Source: Vibrio echinoideorum
GTDB taxonomy: Bacteria; Pseudomonadota; Gammaproteobacteria; Enterobacterales; Vibrionaceae
Assembly: GCF_024347455.1 (NCBI RefSeq)
Contig: NZ_AP025484.1
Coordinates: forward strand, 372,001-436,000
Direction of reading: 5' to 3'
DNA: 64,000 bases
Position numbers and translations under genes: made by a program. The notes beneath the pieces were generated by a model. That model made no database searches, was not told where the DNA came from, and worked only from the letters and a program-made list of their open reading frames with translations. Positions 9,384 through 17,167 of this stretch are shown in pieces; position 1 is the first letter of the stretch, and each line of letters begins with the position of its first letter.

Positions 9384-9980
9384 ATGAATATGCTTACATT
9401 CGATAAAACAGAAATCCAAAAACAATCAAAACCATTTATCGCTGAAGCTGTCTTTGCCGTAGAGACAATCAGTGCAAACCAGCAAACTGAGAAGCAAGTT
9501 AAAGCAAAACAACTTCTTGATCGATTATTCCCACTAGAGAATGGATCGCACCAAGACGTAACTAGCTACGTAGTCGATTACCGCCATATCATGGCTTACT
9601 TTAAAGATGGTCAGCACAGCGGCCTAAAGCATCCTAAACAGTTTGTAGCGTACATGGGTGAGAAGAATGACCCAGATTCAATCTTGTTTCGAGATGGCAG
9701 TGGAAGCCACCTAGAAGTGATGTTTGGTTGCCATAAAGGGACAGGTTGCATTGAATTGATAGAGATTGATGATATTCAACTTGAGTCTTGCACTACCTTT
9801 GGTCAATCACCAATGGAAGCAACGACTACAATGCGTGAAGAGACCATTGCTGCAATGCGCCACTGGATAAGTTTGATTCAAGGTGATGCGAAGGGTAAGC
9901 CAAAAGCGTGCAGTGAAGACAAAGAGTTTAGAGCAAAGAGCGGTGAAGATTACTGCTTGAATTACTGCTACCAACTTTAA
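9384..9980 (+). CDS. Free-standing malate synthase G beta-domain-like protein
   Basis: A 198-residue protein that is not a whole enzyme. Residues about 45-170 line up by eye with the inserted beta domain of malate synthase G: PLENGSHQDV, the block KHPKQFVAYMG...DSILFRDGSGSHLEV, then IDDIQLES and RHWISLIQGDAKGK correspond to E. coli GlcB positions in the same order. The DCEDSVAAVDAEDK segment that follows in GlcB is replaced by unrelated sequence, and the TIM-barrel catalytic domain and C-terminal plug are absent, so malate synthase activity is not expected. The C-terminus has three Cys. It is divergent from the ScfR-like regulator and has a strong ribosome site (AGAGGGAAAG). The role is unknown. 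Confidence 0.65.
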   Translation: MNMLTFDKTEIQKQSKPFIAEAVFAVETISANQQTEKQVKAKQLLDRLFPLENGSHQDVTSYVVDYRHIMAYFKDGQHSGLKHPKQFVAYMGEKNDPDSILFRDGSGSHLEVMFGCHKGTGCIELIEIDDIQLESCTTFGQSPMEATTTMREETIAAMRHWISLIQGDAKGKPKACSEDKEFRAKSGEDYCLNYCYQL

Positions 9981-10023
9981 TGGTACACACTAGTCGTTGT
10001 TAAAACCGATACATCCTATCAAC

Positions 10024-10070
10024 AAAAAAGCCCCAAAGATTAACGTACTGGTTAGTCTTTGGGGCTTTTT
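10024..10070. terminator. Bidirectional terminator
   Basis: AAAAAAGCCCCAAAGA and TCTTTGGGGCTTTTT form a long stem with T runs on both strands. It lies between the malate-synthase-like gene and the convergent diguanylate cyclase gene. Confidence 0.9.
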
Positions 10071-10132
10071 GCTATTTTTCACGCACGCATAATACGTCAC
10101 TGTCTTTATTTGAGTAGAGTTGTACTCAAATC

Positions 10133-11149
10133 TTACAGAGGCATGACTCGGTTACGGCCAAGTGATTTAGCTTCGTAAAGTAACCTATCAGCTCGTTCAA
10201 TCAATGATTGGGCCGACTCACCTGGTTGAAGCTCCGCTACCCCAAACGACGCAGTAATATTGCCGACCGATTTTCCACTGCGGCGATCTTTAATCGATAG
10301 CTTTTCTAGAGATCGTCGGTTGGTATCAGCAAGCTGGCGAGCAATGCGCAAAGATTTGTTTGGCACGATGAGAGCGAATTCTTCACCACCAAATCGATAG
10401 GCAGAAATACCTTCTCGGCAACTTAATTTCAGTTTACGAGCAATTCCTTTAAGGACCATGTCGCCAAACAAGTGACCATAGGTATCATTGAAATTTTTAA
10501 AGTGATCGATGTCGAGAAGAATTAAACACAGAGATTGCTTCGCTTCACATAAGGTTTCTATATCACGATCGAAAGAACGACGGTTGTATAGTGTTGTTGT
10601 GCTGTCAAAGAGTGCATCTTTCTGCACTTCAACCAGCTGAGTTTTAAGCTTAGTGATCTCTGATGTTGCCGTGTTCAGTTGAGAATTTAGAAATTGGGTT
10701 GAGTGGCGAATATTGCGAGATTCTGAAACAAGCTGACGAACCAAAGACATAACTTCATCGATAGACAAACTGTCATTATCAACACGAGCCAAATCCTCGA
10801 AGCTTTTATCGATCATGTCGGAGAAAGCTGAGGTGTCGGTGAGGGTATCGTTCATTGAATTAGAAACTTCAGAAACTAACAGTTCCAAATTAGCGCGAAG
10901 ATCGTTGATGTTAGTTTCTGATTTGCTCGCAACATAATTGTTGTAAAGCTGCTCACCAACAGCAGGGGGACAAATGCCGTAGTGTTCTAAAATACCATCC
11001 ATGTCTTGAGTCAGCTGTGGGATAGCATTATCGACATAGGTGTACCAAAGTGCGTAATTTGCAGGTGTGGTGGACACCCTGTTCTTCATCATAAGAGGCA
11101 CCGCTTTTTTTAGATTAGCGGTGGATTTCTGAAATTCGTCTTTTTTCAT
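10133..11149 (-). CDS. Diguanylate cyclase with helical N-terminal domain
   Basis: A soluble protein of 338 residues. The C-terminal GGDEF domain has an active GGEEF signature (YRFGGEEFALIVP) and the substrate region LDIDHFKNFNDTYGH-like (DIDHFKNFND). The I-site position reads REGI instead of RxxD, so classical product inhibition is probably lost. The N-terminal 160 residues begin with the block AVPLMMKNRVSTTPANYALW, found at the front of many gammaproteobacterial GGDEF proteins, and then run into a coiled coil that likely dimerises the enzyme. No membrane segment is seen. The frame extends to a TTG at 11170; I prefer the ATG at 11149 (MKKDEFQ). It is monocistronic. Confidence 0.85.
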   Translation of the reverse strand: MKKDEFQKSTANLKKAVPLMMKNRVSTTPANYALWYTYVDNAIPQLTQDMDGILEHYGICPPAVGEQLYNNYVASKSETNINDLRANLELLVSEVSNSMNDTLTDTSAFSDMIDKSFEDLARVDNDSLSIDEVMSLVRQLVSESRNIRHSTQFLNSQLNTATSEITKLKTQLVEVQKDALFDSTTTLYNRRSFDRDIETLCEAKQSLCLILLDIDHFKNFNDTYGHLFGDMVLKGIARKLKLSCREGISAYRFGGEEFALIVPNKSLRIARQLADTNRRSLEKLSIKDRRSGKSVGNITASFGVAELQPGESAQSLIERADRLLYEAKSLGRNRVMPL

Positions 11150-11170
11150 TATTTTTACTGCAGATACCAA

Positions 11171-11594
11171 ACTAGCTCAAGCCACTTGCGGACAAGGTTA
11201 GCGGATTTCGATGACCTTTGCTTTAAAAATTATATGATTAATGGATGAGGGTTGGATAAATCACTCATTTTTGTTATGAATATCGATTGCGCATTGATAA
11301 GCAGCACGTAATGGATTGTTCTTTAACCATATTTTTGCTCGCTTATTTTAGGACAAAGATCGGATTTTGTTCCGTAACTTTAAGTAAGCATGAGTATTGG
11401 GCTCATTTAGCCTTGAAGACATTAAAAGGTGAGTGTTCGAATAGATTTACGTGCTGATAGTAAGAGTAAATTGAAGGTAGAGTTTTGATTAGCGAAGCTT
11501 GAGTGGTTAGGAGTATGCAGATTGAAGCTTATATCGAAAAAGGAGGACAGGGGAGAAAATATTTATGAGCGGATATATTATTTATGAGCAGATA
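11171..11594. other. Intergenic stretch without a recognised gene
   Basis: AT-rich DNA between the diguanylate cyclase start and the csp terminator. It holds a purine-rich AAAGGAGGACAGGGGAGAAAA (11539-11559) and a duplicated 16-mer (11562-11596). No coding potential beyond about ten codons is visible. Confidence 0.6.
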
Positions 11595-11596
11595 TA
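11562..11596. repeat. Duplicated 16-mer TTTATGAGCRGATATA
   Basis: Two copies, 11562-11577 and 11581-11596, differ at one base and lie directly before the csp terminator. Confidence 0.75.
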
Positions 11597-11624
11597 GAAA
11601 AGCGCCGATAAAAATCAGCGCTTT
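11595..11624 (-). terminator. Terminator of the cold-shock gene
   Basis: On the minus strand AAAGCGCTGAT pairs with ATCGGCGCTTT and is followed by TTTT-rich sequence, 27 bases after the csp stop. Confidence 0.7.
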
Positions 11625-11650
11625 AGAATTTTTTTAAGCTAAAAGCTTAA

Positions 11651-11863
11651 TTAGCTAGCAACAACGTTTGCTGCTTGTAGGCCTTTTTGACCGTTTTCAA
11701 CTTCGAAAGAAACCTTTTGGCCTTCTTTCAGAGTTTTGAAGCCTTCAGACGCGATAGCACGGAAGTGTACGAATACGTCAGCGCCGCCGTTGTCTTGAGA
11801 AATGAAACCGAAACCTTTCTCTTCGTTAAACCATTTTACAGTGCCAGTATTTGTGTTAGACAT
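11651..11863 (-). CDS. cspA: Cold-shock protein, CspA family
   Basis: A 70-residue single OB-fold protein that binds single-stranded RNA and DNA. Both nucleic-acid motifs are intact: KGFGFI (RNP1) and DVFVHF (RNP2), with the start GTVKWFN. The frame is open for 14 more codons upstream (to 11905), but the family length and the AAGGGA ribosome site fit the ATG at 11863. It acts as an RNA chaperone. The AT-rich stretch upstream is long enough for the extended 5' leader that csp mRNAs use for temperature control, but I do not identify a cold box. Whether it is the main cold-induced paralogue cannot be told. Confidence 0.9.
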   Translation of the reverse strand: MSNTNTGTVKWFNEEKGFGFISQDNGGADVFVHFRAIASEGFKTLKEGQKVSFEVENGQKGLQAANVVAS

Positions 11864-12171
11864 AATTTGTCCCTTATTCATAAATTTTTTAATTGTTGAT
11901 TGCATTACTGCAATGCGCTGATAATTGAATTATTTAATATTGCTAAGAAATAAGGAAAAACTACTTACAAAAACGGGTAACGATTTTACATGTCAATTTT
12001 TTACTATTCATCTAACTTAAATAACTCCGGCTAACAGAGCGAGTGCATGTTAACACAGTCTTTCGCGATGTACACACATAGTTTTAAATTTATGTGTTTT
12101 TTTGTCATATCGTGCGAGCCTACAACAAACACACTGATTTAGTGATGGTTTTGTCATCTCGTCAAACATGA
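11864..12171. other. csp promoter and leader region
   Basis: About 300 bp of AT-rich DNA between csp and codA. It must hold the csp promoter and 5' leader on the minus strand. I see no further gene or clear operator. Confidence 0.5.
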
Positions 12172-12208
12172 TAGAAGAAAAGGAAAATATCAGTTTCCTC
12201 CTCTTCAT
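12172..12208 (-). terminator. Possible terminator after codA
   Basis: On the minus strand, GAAGAGGAGGAAA can pair imperfectly with TTTTCCTTTTCTTC a few bases after the codA stop. The stem is weak. Confidence 0.35.
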
Positions 12209-12222
12209 TAGTATAGACGATA

Positions 12223-13500
12223 TTAACGCTTGAAGTTGATATCTTCTATTTGATCCAAATTAATTTTTGTTCTCGCTGGTTGAGTCTCAGCGATCACCTT
12301 ACCGTGACGTACAGAATACTGCACAGGTACTTGGCGGCGGACAGCATCAAAACCATTGTCAGCAGGAAGAATCAACAAGCTACCAGGCTTACCTTCTTCA
12401 ATGCCGTAGTTGTCTTGGATATTCAATGTACGAGCAGAGTTTGTGCTGATTAAATCAAGTGAGTTGTTGATTTGGTCGTAACCCATAACCTGTGTTACGT
12501 GTAGCCCCATGTGCAGAACTTGAAGCATATTTGCGGTACCCAATGGATACCATGGGTCAAACACATCATCGTGGCCAAAACAAACATTGATATTAGCCGC
12601 CAGCATTTCTTTAACACGAGTCACGCCGCGACGTTTCGGGTAATCGTCGAAGCGACCTTGTAAGTGAATGTTCACTAAAGGGTTTGCAACGAAGTTGATA
12701 CCAGACATCTTTAATAGACGGAATAGGCGAGATGCATAAGCACCGTTGTACGAACCCATAGCCGTGGTATGGCTCGCGGTTACCTTCTCACCCATTTCAA
12801 ATTTATGAGCTAAAGCTGCAAGTGTTTCAACGAAACGAGATTGCTCATCATCGATTTCATCACAGTGAACATCGATTAAGCAGTCGTACTTGCGAGCAAG
12901 CTCGAATACATAATGCAGAGATTCAACACCATACTCACGAGTGAATTCGAAGTGAGGGATAGCACCGATAACGTCAGCGCCGATCTTCACTGCTTCTTCA
13001 AGTAATTCTTTACCATTAGGGTATGAAAGAATGCCTTCTTGAGGAAATGCAACGATCTGGATATCGACCCACTCTTTCATCTCTTCGCGAACTTCAACCA
13101 TCGCTTTTAAAGCGACTAATGTTGGGTCAGACACGTCGACGTGAGTACGTACGTGCTGAACGCCGTTGGCAATCTGCCATTTTAGTGTTTGTTTCGCACG
13201 AGATTTTACGTCTTCAATCGTTAGCAGTTCTTTACGCTCAGCCCAACGCTCAATACCTTCAAACAAAGTACCAGAGATGTTCCAATTAGGTTCACCCGCC
13301 GTTTGCGTAGTATCTAGGTGAATATGCGGTTCACAGAAAGGAGAAACTGCAATGCCACCTTCAGCATCAAGGATCTCACCTTGATGATTGATTGGCGCGT
13401 CATTATCGAGAATGCGAGAAAATTGACCATTTTCAATCAGGATTTTTTTCAAGCCATCTTGGTCTTGAAGCTTCGCGTTCTTGATTAATAAGGTTGTCAT
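12223..13500 (-). CDS. codA: Cytosine deaminase
   Basis: A 425-residue amidohydrolase, the usual CodA length, which converts cytosine to uracil and ammonia in pyrimidine salvage. The metal-binding HxH is in [13 protein letters not shown] near residue 60. The further ligands and catalytic residues appear in DVHCDEID (His and Glu), SHTTAMG and [14 protein letters not shown]. It is the second gene of codBA, starting 9 bp after codB. A PurR-like palindrome lies upstream of codB. Cytoplasmic. The alternative, an isoguanine or other amidohydrolase, is less likely given the codB partner and the conserved DPWYPLG motif. Confidence 0.95.
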   Translation of the reverse strand: MTTLLIKNAKLQDQDGLKKILIENGQFSRILDNDAPINHQGEILDAEGGIAVSPFCEPHIHLDTTQTAGEPNWNISGTLFEGIERWAERKELLTIEDVKSRAKQTLKWQIANGVQHVRTHVDVSDPTLVALKAMVEVREEMKEWVDIQIVAFPQEGILSYPNGKELLEEAVKIGADVIGAIPHFEFTREYGVESLHYVFELARKYDCLIDVHCDEIDDEQSRFVETLAALAHKFEMGEKVTASHTTAMGSYNGAYASRLFRLLKMSGINFVANPLVNIHLQGRFDDYPKRRGVTRVKEMLAANINVCFGHDDVFDPWYPLGTANMLQVLHMGLHVTQVMGYDQINNSLDLISTNSARTLNIQDNYGIEEGKPGSLLILPADNGFDAVRRQVPVQYSVRHGKVIAETQPARTKINLDQIEDINFKR

Positions 13501-13509
13501 AGTGTGTCC

Positions 13510-14748
13510 TTAAGCGGCCTGAGATTTCAGAGCGTTTTTATTCAATAGAGGGTTAAGCACGAGGTAACTGATCGCACCACCAAACACGGCATTCAAAGGA
13601 ACGATGCCAGGAAGGAAGTGACCAGCGGCAACGCCTGTTGCTACCGCGATAATGCCAGCCCAGTTAACGGTTTGGAACTCTGCTTTTGCAAAATCTTTGT
13701 AACGTTTACGGTTCGCAAAGAAGTCGGCGATGATTACCCCACCAATGGGTGGAATTGCCAGCGAAAGGAAGGTTAACCAACCGACGAAGTTGTTGTACAG
13801 CCAAAGCGCGAAAATCGTACCCACGATGCCGTTGATGATAGACATTGTAGTACTTGAGCGGCCAGTGATGTTGGATAAACCAAGACCTGACGCATAAAGT
13901 GCGTTTTCATTGGTTGTCCAGATGTTCAAGCCTAGAACGATGATGGCTGGAAGCAGAAGACCTTGTGCGATCATGACATCTGAAATGTCAGCATGACCAG
14001 TTGCCGCTGCACCTGCAGCACCAAAGATAAACATCAGTGAGTTACCAATAAAGAACGCGACCATTGTGATTAACACGGCGCTCGCTGGTTTTTTACCAAA
14101 ACGAACGAAATCGGCAGTTAACGTACCCGCACTGACGAATGAACCCACAACCATTGCTAGCGCCATAGAGAAGTCCATTGGTGTTTCTGGTTCAATCAGC
14201 TGCAACTGTTCCAAACCACCAACACTGTCAACGGCTGTTAACACGGAATAACCACCCAGAATCGCAATCGCAGGAACGGCAATCGCTGAAAGCACCATGA
14301 GCGCTTTAATACCGAAGTACACCGTACCCGTCATTAACAGCCCTGACACAATGATCAAGGTGTTGGTATCAATCCCTGTCGCTTTTTGTACCGGAATGGC
14401 AAACATAGCGACGCCCACACCAAACCAACCGATTTGTGTGCCACCAAGTAGAGCTGAAGGAAGCCATGAGCCTTTAGTACCGAATGAGAAACGAGCGAGG
14501 AGGTGAGTAGAGAGGCCAGTAGAAGAGCCGATGTAGCCAAGACAAGAAGTGTAAATACCAAGAATTAGGTTACCGATGAGAACGGCGAGGAAGAAGTCGT
14601 TGAATGAAAGACCAGTCCCGAGTGAACCACCTGTCCACATACTTGCAGAGAAGAAAGTGAGTCCAAGCATTACCATGGTCAGTGAAGCGACTCCTTTTCT
14701 CGCCGATGTAGGAACCGGCCCTAGACTGTAGTTATTATCAGCAGCCAT
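13510..14748 (-). CDS. codB: Cytosine permease
   Basis: A 412-residue inner-membrane transporter of the nucleobase-cation-symport-1 family with about twelve hydrophobic segments. Family marks include the N-terminal block PVPTSARKGVASLTMVMLG, the WTGGSLGTGLSFNDFF region and NIWTTNENALYASGLGLSN. It would take up cytosine with a cation for the deaminase encoded 9 bp downstream. The start has a good ribosome site (GGAGG, as GGAGGTAAAAA on the minus strand). PurR control, known for codBA in enterobacteria, is suggested by the palindrome at 14938. Confidence 0.95.
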   Translation of the reverse strand: MAADNNYSLGPVPTSARKGVASLTMVMLGLTFFSASMWTGGSLGTGLSFNDFFLAVLIGNLILGIYTSCLGYIGSSTGLSTHLLARFSFGTKGSWLPSALLGGTQIGWFGVGVAMFAIPVQKATGIDTNTLIIVSGLLMTGTVYFGIKALMVLSAIAVPAIAILGGYSVLTAVDSVGGLEQLQLIEPETPMDFSMALAMVVGSFVSAGTLTADFVRFGKKPASAVLITMVAFFIGNSLMFIFGAAGAAATGHADISDVMIAQGLLLPAIIVLGLNIWTTNENALYASGLGLSNITGRSSTTMSIINGIVGTIFALWLYNNFVGWLTFLSLAIPPIGGVIIADFFANRKRYKDFAKAEFQTVNWAGIIAVATGVAAGHFLPGIVPLNAVFGGAISYLVLNPLLNKNALKSQAA

Positions 14749-15059
14749 TTTTTACCTCCGCAAATGATCAAAATTAGAATTAACGATCGCCGTATTGCAG
14801 GCAAACGTGCGCATTATGGTGATATAAATGACGCAGTCAATGCTAATTTTGTCAATAAAAGCAGTTTGGAATCAGTTATTGAACTAAAAGTAATATAAAA
14901 CATGAGTTTATAATTTGTATTTTTTTATTAAAATAAATAGAAAACGTTTTCTATAACGCATCAGGTATCTGTTGTTTATGGTTGGCTATGAATGTTGATT
15001 ATTATACTTATGAATGGGTGTCTGTATATTGGGCGGGCGATATTTCTTAAATTGCAGGC
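14749..15059. other. codB upstream region
   Basis: AT-rich DNA between codB and the end of qrr copy B. It contains the PurR-like palindrome and presumably the codBA promoter on the minus strand. No gene is seen. Confidence 0.6.
14938..14953. promoter_or_regulatory. PurR-like operator upstream of codBA
   Basis: TAGAAAACGTTTTCTA is a perfect 16-bp palindrome containing GNAAACGTTTTC, close to the PurR consensus (core GCAAACGTTTTC). It lies 190 bp before codB, a gene under PurR in E. coli. Confidence 0.6.
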
Positions 15060-15168
15060 AAAAAAATGGCCAATCGCAATAATCGCAATTGGCCTATATA
15101 TATCGTGAACAAGAAAGGTTCACTAACAACGTCAGTTGTCTAGGTGACCCTCGGCTTAAGAAGGGTCA
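15060..15168 (-). ncRNA. qrr: Qrr quorum-regulatory small RNA, copy B
   Basis: A second Qrr gene of about 109 nt on the minus strand. It starts with the stem TGACCC...GGGTCA and continues CTAGACAACTGACGTTGTTA, differing from copy A by one base in the first 52 nt. The tail then diverges and ends in a terminator, GGCCAATtGCGATTATtGCG-type stem, with seven T (plus-strand A at 15060-15066). The predicted start at 15168 is 12 bases from the -12 element of an RpoN promoter. The single change is at the edge of the pairing core and may alter target choice. It faces copy A across 7.6 kb. The qrr number is not assignable. Confidence 0.92.
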
Positions 15169-15178
15169 ATATATACAA

Positions 15179-15195
15179 TGCAGTTAGTGTGCCAA
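15179..15195 (-). promoter_or_regulatory. Sigma-54 promoter of the second qrr gene
   Basis: Read on the minus strand: TTGGCACACTAACTGCA, two mismatches to the RpoN consensus and exact 10-base spacing between GG and GC. Confidence 0.85.
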
Positions 15196-15277
15196 CTTTT
15201 AAAACGACGATAAATGGGTGTTTTATAGCAATCTGGTGCGTATTTAAGCGTTTATTTCGCGTTTTTGTAATGCTCTG

Positions 15278-15303
15278 TTGCGTTTTGCAATTGCGTTTTG
15301 CAA
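15278..15303 (-). promoter_or_regulatory. Two abutting LuxO-like sites
   Basis: TTGCGTTTTGCAA occurs twice back to back (15278-15290 and 15291-15303). Each fits TTGCA-N3-TGCAA with one mismatch. They lie about 85 bp upstream of the sigma-54 element of qrr copy B. Confidence 0.75.
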
Positions 15304-15405
15304 TTTGTGGTAATTACGTGAGGGTAAGGTTGGTGAAGCGATTACCGAATGTTGCTTAATTTTTTGACTTCTGTGGTGTTCTTCTTGCAATTAATGGTGA
15401 AATAA

Positions 15406-15442
15406 ACAAAAAGCCCGTGCGATCTCAGATCTCACGGGCTTT
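15406..15442 (-). terminator. Terminator of the membrane-fusion operon
   Basis: AAAGCCCGTG and CACGGGCTTT form a stem around a GATCTCAGATCT loop. On the minus strand it is followed by TTTTTG, 24 bases after the HlyD-family stop. Confidence 0.85.
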
Positions 15443-15466
15443 GTATTGTTGCATCTAAGAGAAGTG

Positions 15467-16690
15467 TTAGATGGAGTAGAAGAAGTACAATTGAGACTTC
15501 ATTCGAATGATGATTCCTCGTATTACGTCTAGGAATGCCATAAAGCTAATTGGCTTCTCACCGCTGACCCAAGCTAGTCCAACAGAGCCGACAGGAATAT
15601 CGTAGTCTTCCGCTTCGTCAATTCTTAAGCGAACAAAGTGATGCTTGTTCTGAAGGTTTCGACCTGTGGTTACACGAACCTGTTCATCAATACCTAATAA
15701 GCTAGCTTGTGCTTCACCTGTTGCTTCAACAATGCCTTCAACGGTTGCTGAGAATATTTTTCCTGGGTATACCGCAGTAGCAAATTCTGCGGGCTGGCCC
15801 ACTTTAATATTACGAATTGCTTGGTGATTGACTCGCATCAACACGTACTTTTCTTCGGTATACATCTGGATACGAGGCATCATTGAGACTCGTTGACCCT
15901 CACGAAGGATAAAGTTCGTCACAAAGCCATCGGTCGGCGCTGTTACTTTGGTGCTGTTAAGGTCCCATTGTGCTTGCGCCAGTGTTGCCTTGGAAGAATC
16001 GACCTCTGTTTGTTTCTTGCTAACGTTGGTTTCAGCTTTGTGGATGTTTAATTTCGCGCTCTCGGCATCGACTTCTTTTTTACTGAGTTGAGATTCCAGC
16101 GTGGTGACATTGTGAGTCGCTAAGTCTACCTTCGCTGTTTGTTGGTCGATGTCAGTTTCAGTAATCGTATGTTCTACGACACTATTTTGTTTCTGGTAAC
16201 GATCGAGAGTCTTAGATTGCAGTACTAAGTCCGTCTTTGCTGACTCTATCTGTGCAATAGAAGTTTTAATGTCTTCAAGCGCCGACTGATAGCTAATTTT
16301 AGCAATGCTGACTTCTTGGCGAGCAGTGTCTAAAGCGACTTCCGTTGATTCAAGTTGAACGCTTGCTTTGTCTCTCGCAATCACATACTTGGTGTCATCA
16401 ATTTCGTAAAGAAGTTGCCCTTCAACCACATCTTGGTTTGGGCTGATGTGAACCTTGGTGGTTTTCCCTGTGACTGCTGTTGAGTCTGGACGTAATTGAA
16501 TATGCGGAGATTGAACAACTGAACCACCCGAGAGATCCATAGGAGTGAAGTTGATTAATCCAACCCAAACAAACATTAACCAAGACGTGCCCCCTAGATA
16601 AGCAAACGCTTTGGTACCTTTGTTCCAAGGCATACCTACCAATCTCAGTAAGTAAATGAACAGTGCCCAAATAGCTAAGCCTTCTAACAT
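15467..16690 (-). CDS. HlyD/EmrA-family membrane fusion protein
   Basis: A 407-residue periplasmic adaptor. One N-terminal membrane segment (about residues 3-22) and a second hydrophobic stretch at 30-48 anchor it. The lipoyl/barrel-sandwich halves are seen at about 85-115 (VHISPNQDVVEGQLLYEID) and 245-275 (VTAPTDGFVTNFILREGQ), separated by a long coiled-coil hairpin of about 120 residues. A beta-barrel segment follows. The architecture matches YiaV/YibH-type proteins that work with a small membrane partner instead of a full pump. The start overlaps the end of the upstream DUF3302-like gene by 7 bp. The substrate is unknown. Confidence 0.85.
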   Translation of the reverse strand: MLEGLAIWALFIYLLRLVGMPWNKGTKAFAYLGGTSWLMFVWVGLINFTPMDLSGGSVVQSPHIQLRPDSTAVTGKTTKVHISPNQDVVEGQLLYEIDDTKYVIARDKASVQLESTEVALDTARQEVSIAKISYQSALEDIKTSIAQIESAKTDLVLQSKTLDRYQKQNSVVEHTITETDIDQQTAKVDLATHNVTTLESQLSKKEVDAESAKLNIHKAETNVSKKQTEVDSSKATLAQAQWDLNSTKVTAPTDGFVTNFILREGQRVSMMPRIQMYTEEKYVLMRVNHQAIRNIKVGQPAEFATAVYPGKIFSATVEGIVEATGEAQASLLGIDEQVRVTTGRNLQNKHHFVRLRIDEAEDYDIPVGSVGLAWVSGEKPISFMAFLDVIRGIIIRMKSQLYFFYSI

Positions 16691-17034
16691 ACTTGGTTCT
16701 CCTCATTTTTATCACTTTGTTCTGGTTGAACGTCAGATTTAGTGGGTGATTTCCATGTGTCTCTTAGGTTAATGATGGCTTTTTCCATATCGACAAAGGC
16801 CAAGATAACGGCAAGTACCCATACCCAGTGCCATATAAAACCAATCCAAGTTAATGCGGTGATTAAGCCGAGTTGTTGGTGCTCTTTGCTATGAGCTTTA
16901 TTGATTGGTAATTCATGCACACGCCAGAACCCATAACATGCAGCAGCGATAGTTGCGATCAATACAACGCCTGCTACGACGTGTAGAGCGGTATCGGCGC
17001 CGGTTCCGACAAATGGGACACTTACTAAACTCAT
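16684..17034 (-). CDS. Small inner-membrane protein, YiaW/DUF3302-like
   Basis: A 116-residue protein with hydrophobic segments near residues 14-36, 53-70 and 72-85, and a charged C-terminal tail rich in Glu, Lys and Asn. Size, topology and position directly before a membrane fusion protein are as in the E. coli yiaW-yiaV pair, which is why I call it DUF3302-like; sequence identity to YiaW is low by eye. It overlaps the HlyD-family gene by 7 bp and shares a 133-bp divergent promoter region with an AraC regulator, which may control the pair. Confidence 0.6.
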   Translation of the reverse strand: MSLVSVPFVGTGADTALHVVAGVVLIATIAAACYGFWRVHELPINKAHSKEHQQLGLITALTWIGFIWHWVWVLAVILAFVDMEKAIINLRDTWKSPTKSDVQPEQSDKNEENQVC

Positions 17035-17167
17035 TGATAAATCCTAAGTTAAATGATGCACCGAGTGTGATGGGTGTAGGATTTACAAGTTGTAAATTTA
17101 CTAATTACTTCGATAATGCTATCTATATGATTTGATCTGTCATTGAATTTATAAAGGTCTGCCATTA

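Noticed and set aside
11562..11613. Tiny open frame after GGAGGACAGGGGAG
   Set aside because: The frame from the ATG at 11565 is about ten codons long, the ribosome site is too far away, and it lies in a duplicated 16-mer.
7432..15168. Inverted 52-bp segments as ends of a large transposon
   Set aside because: They are the bodies of two qrr genes with their own promoters and terminators; no transposase or target duplication flanks them.
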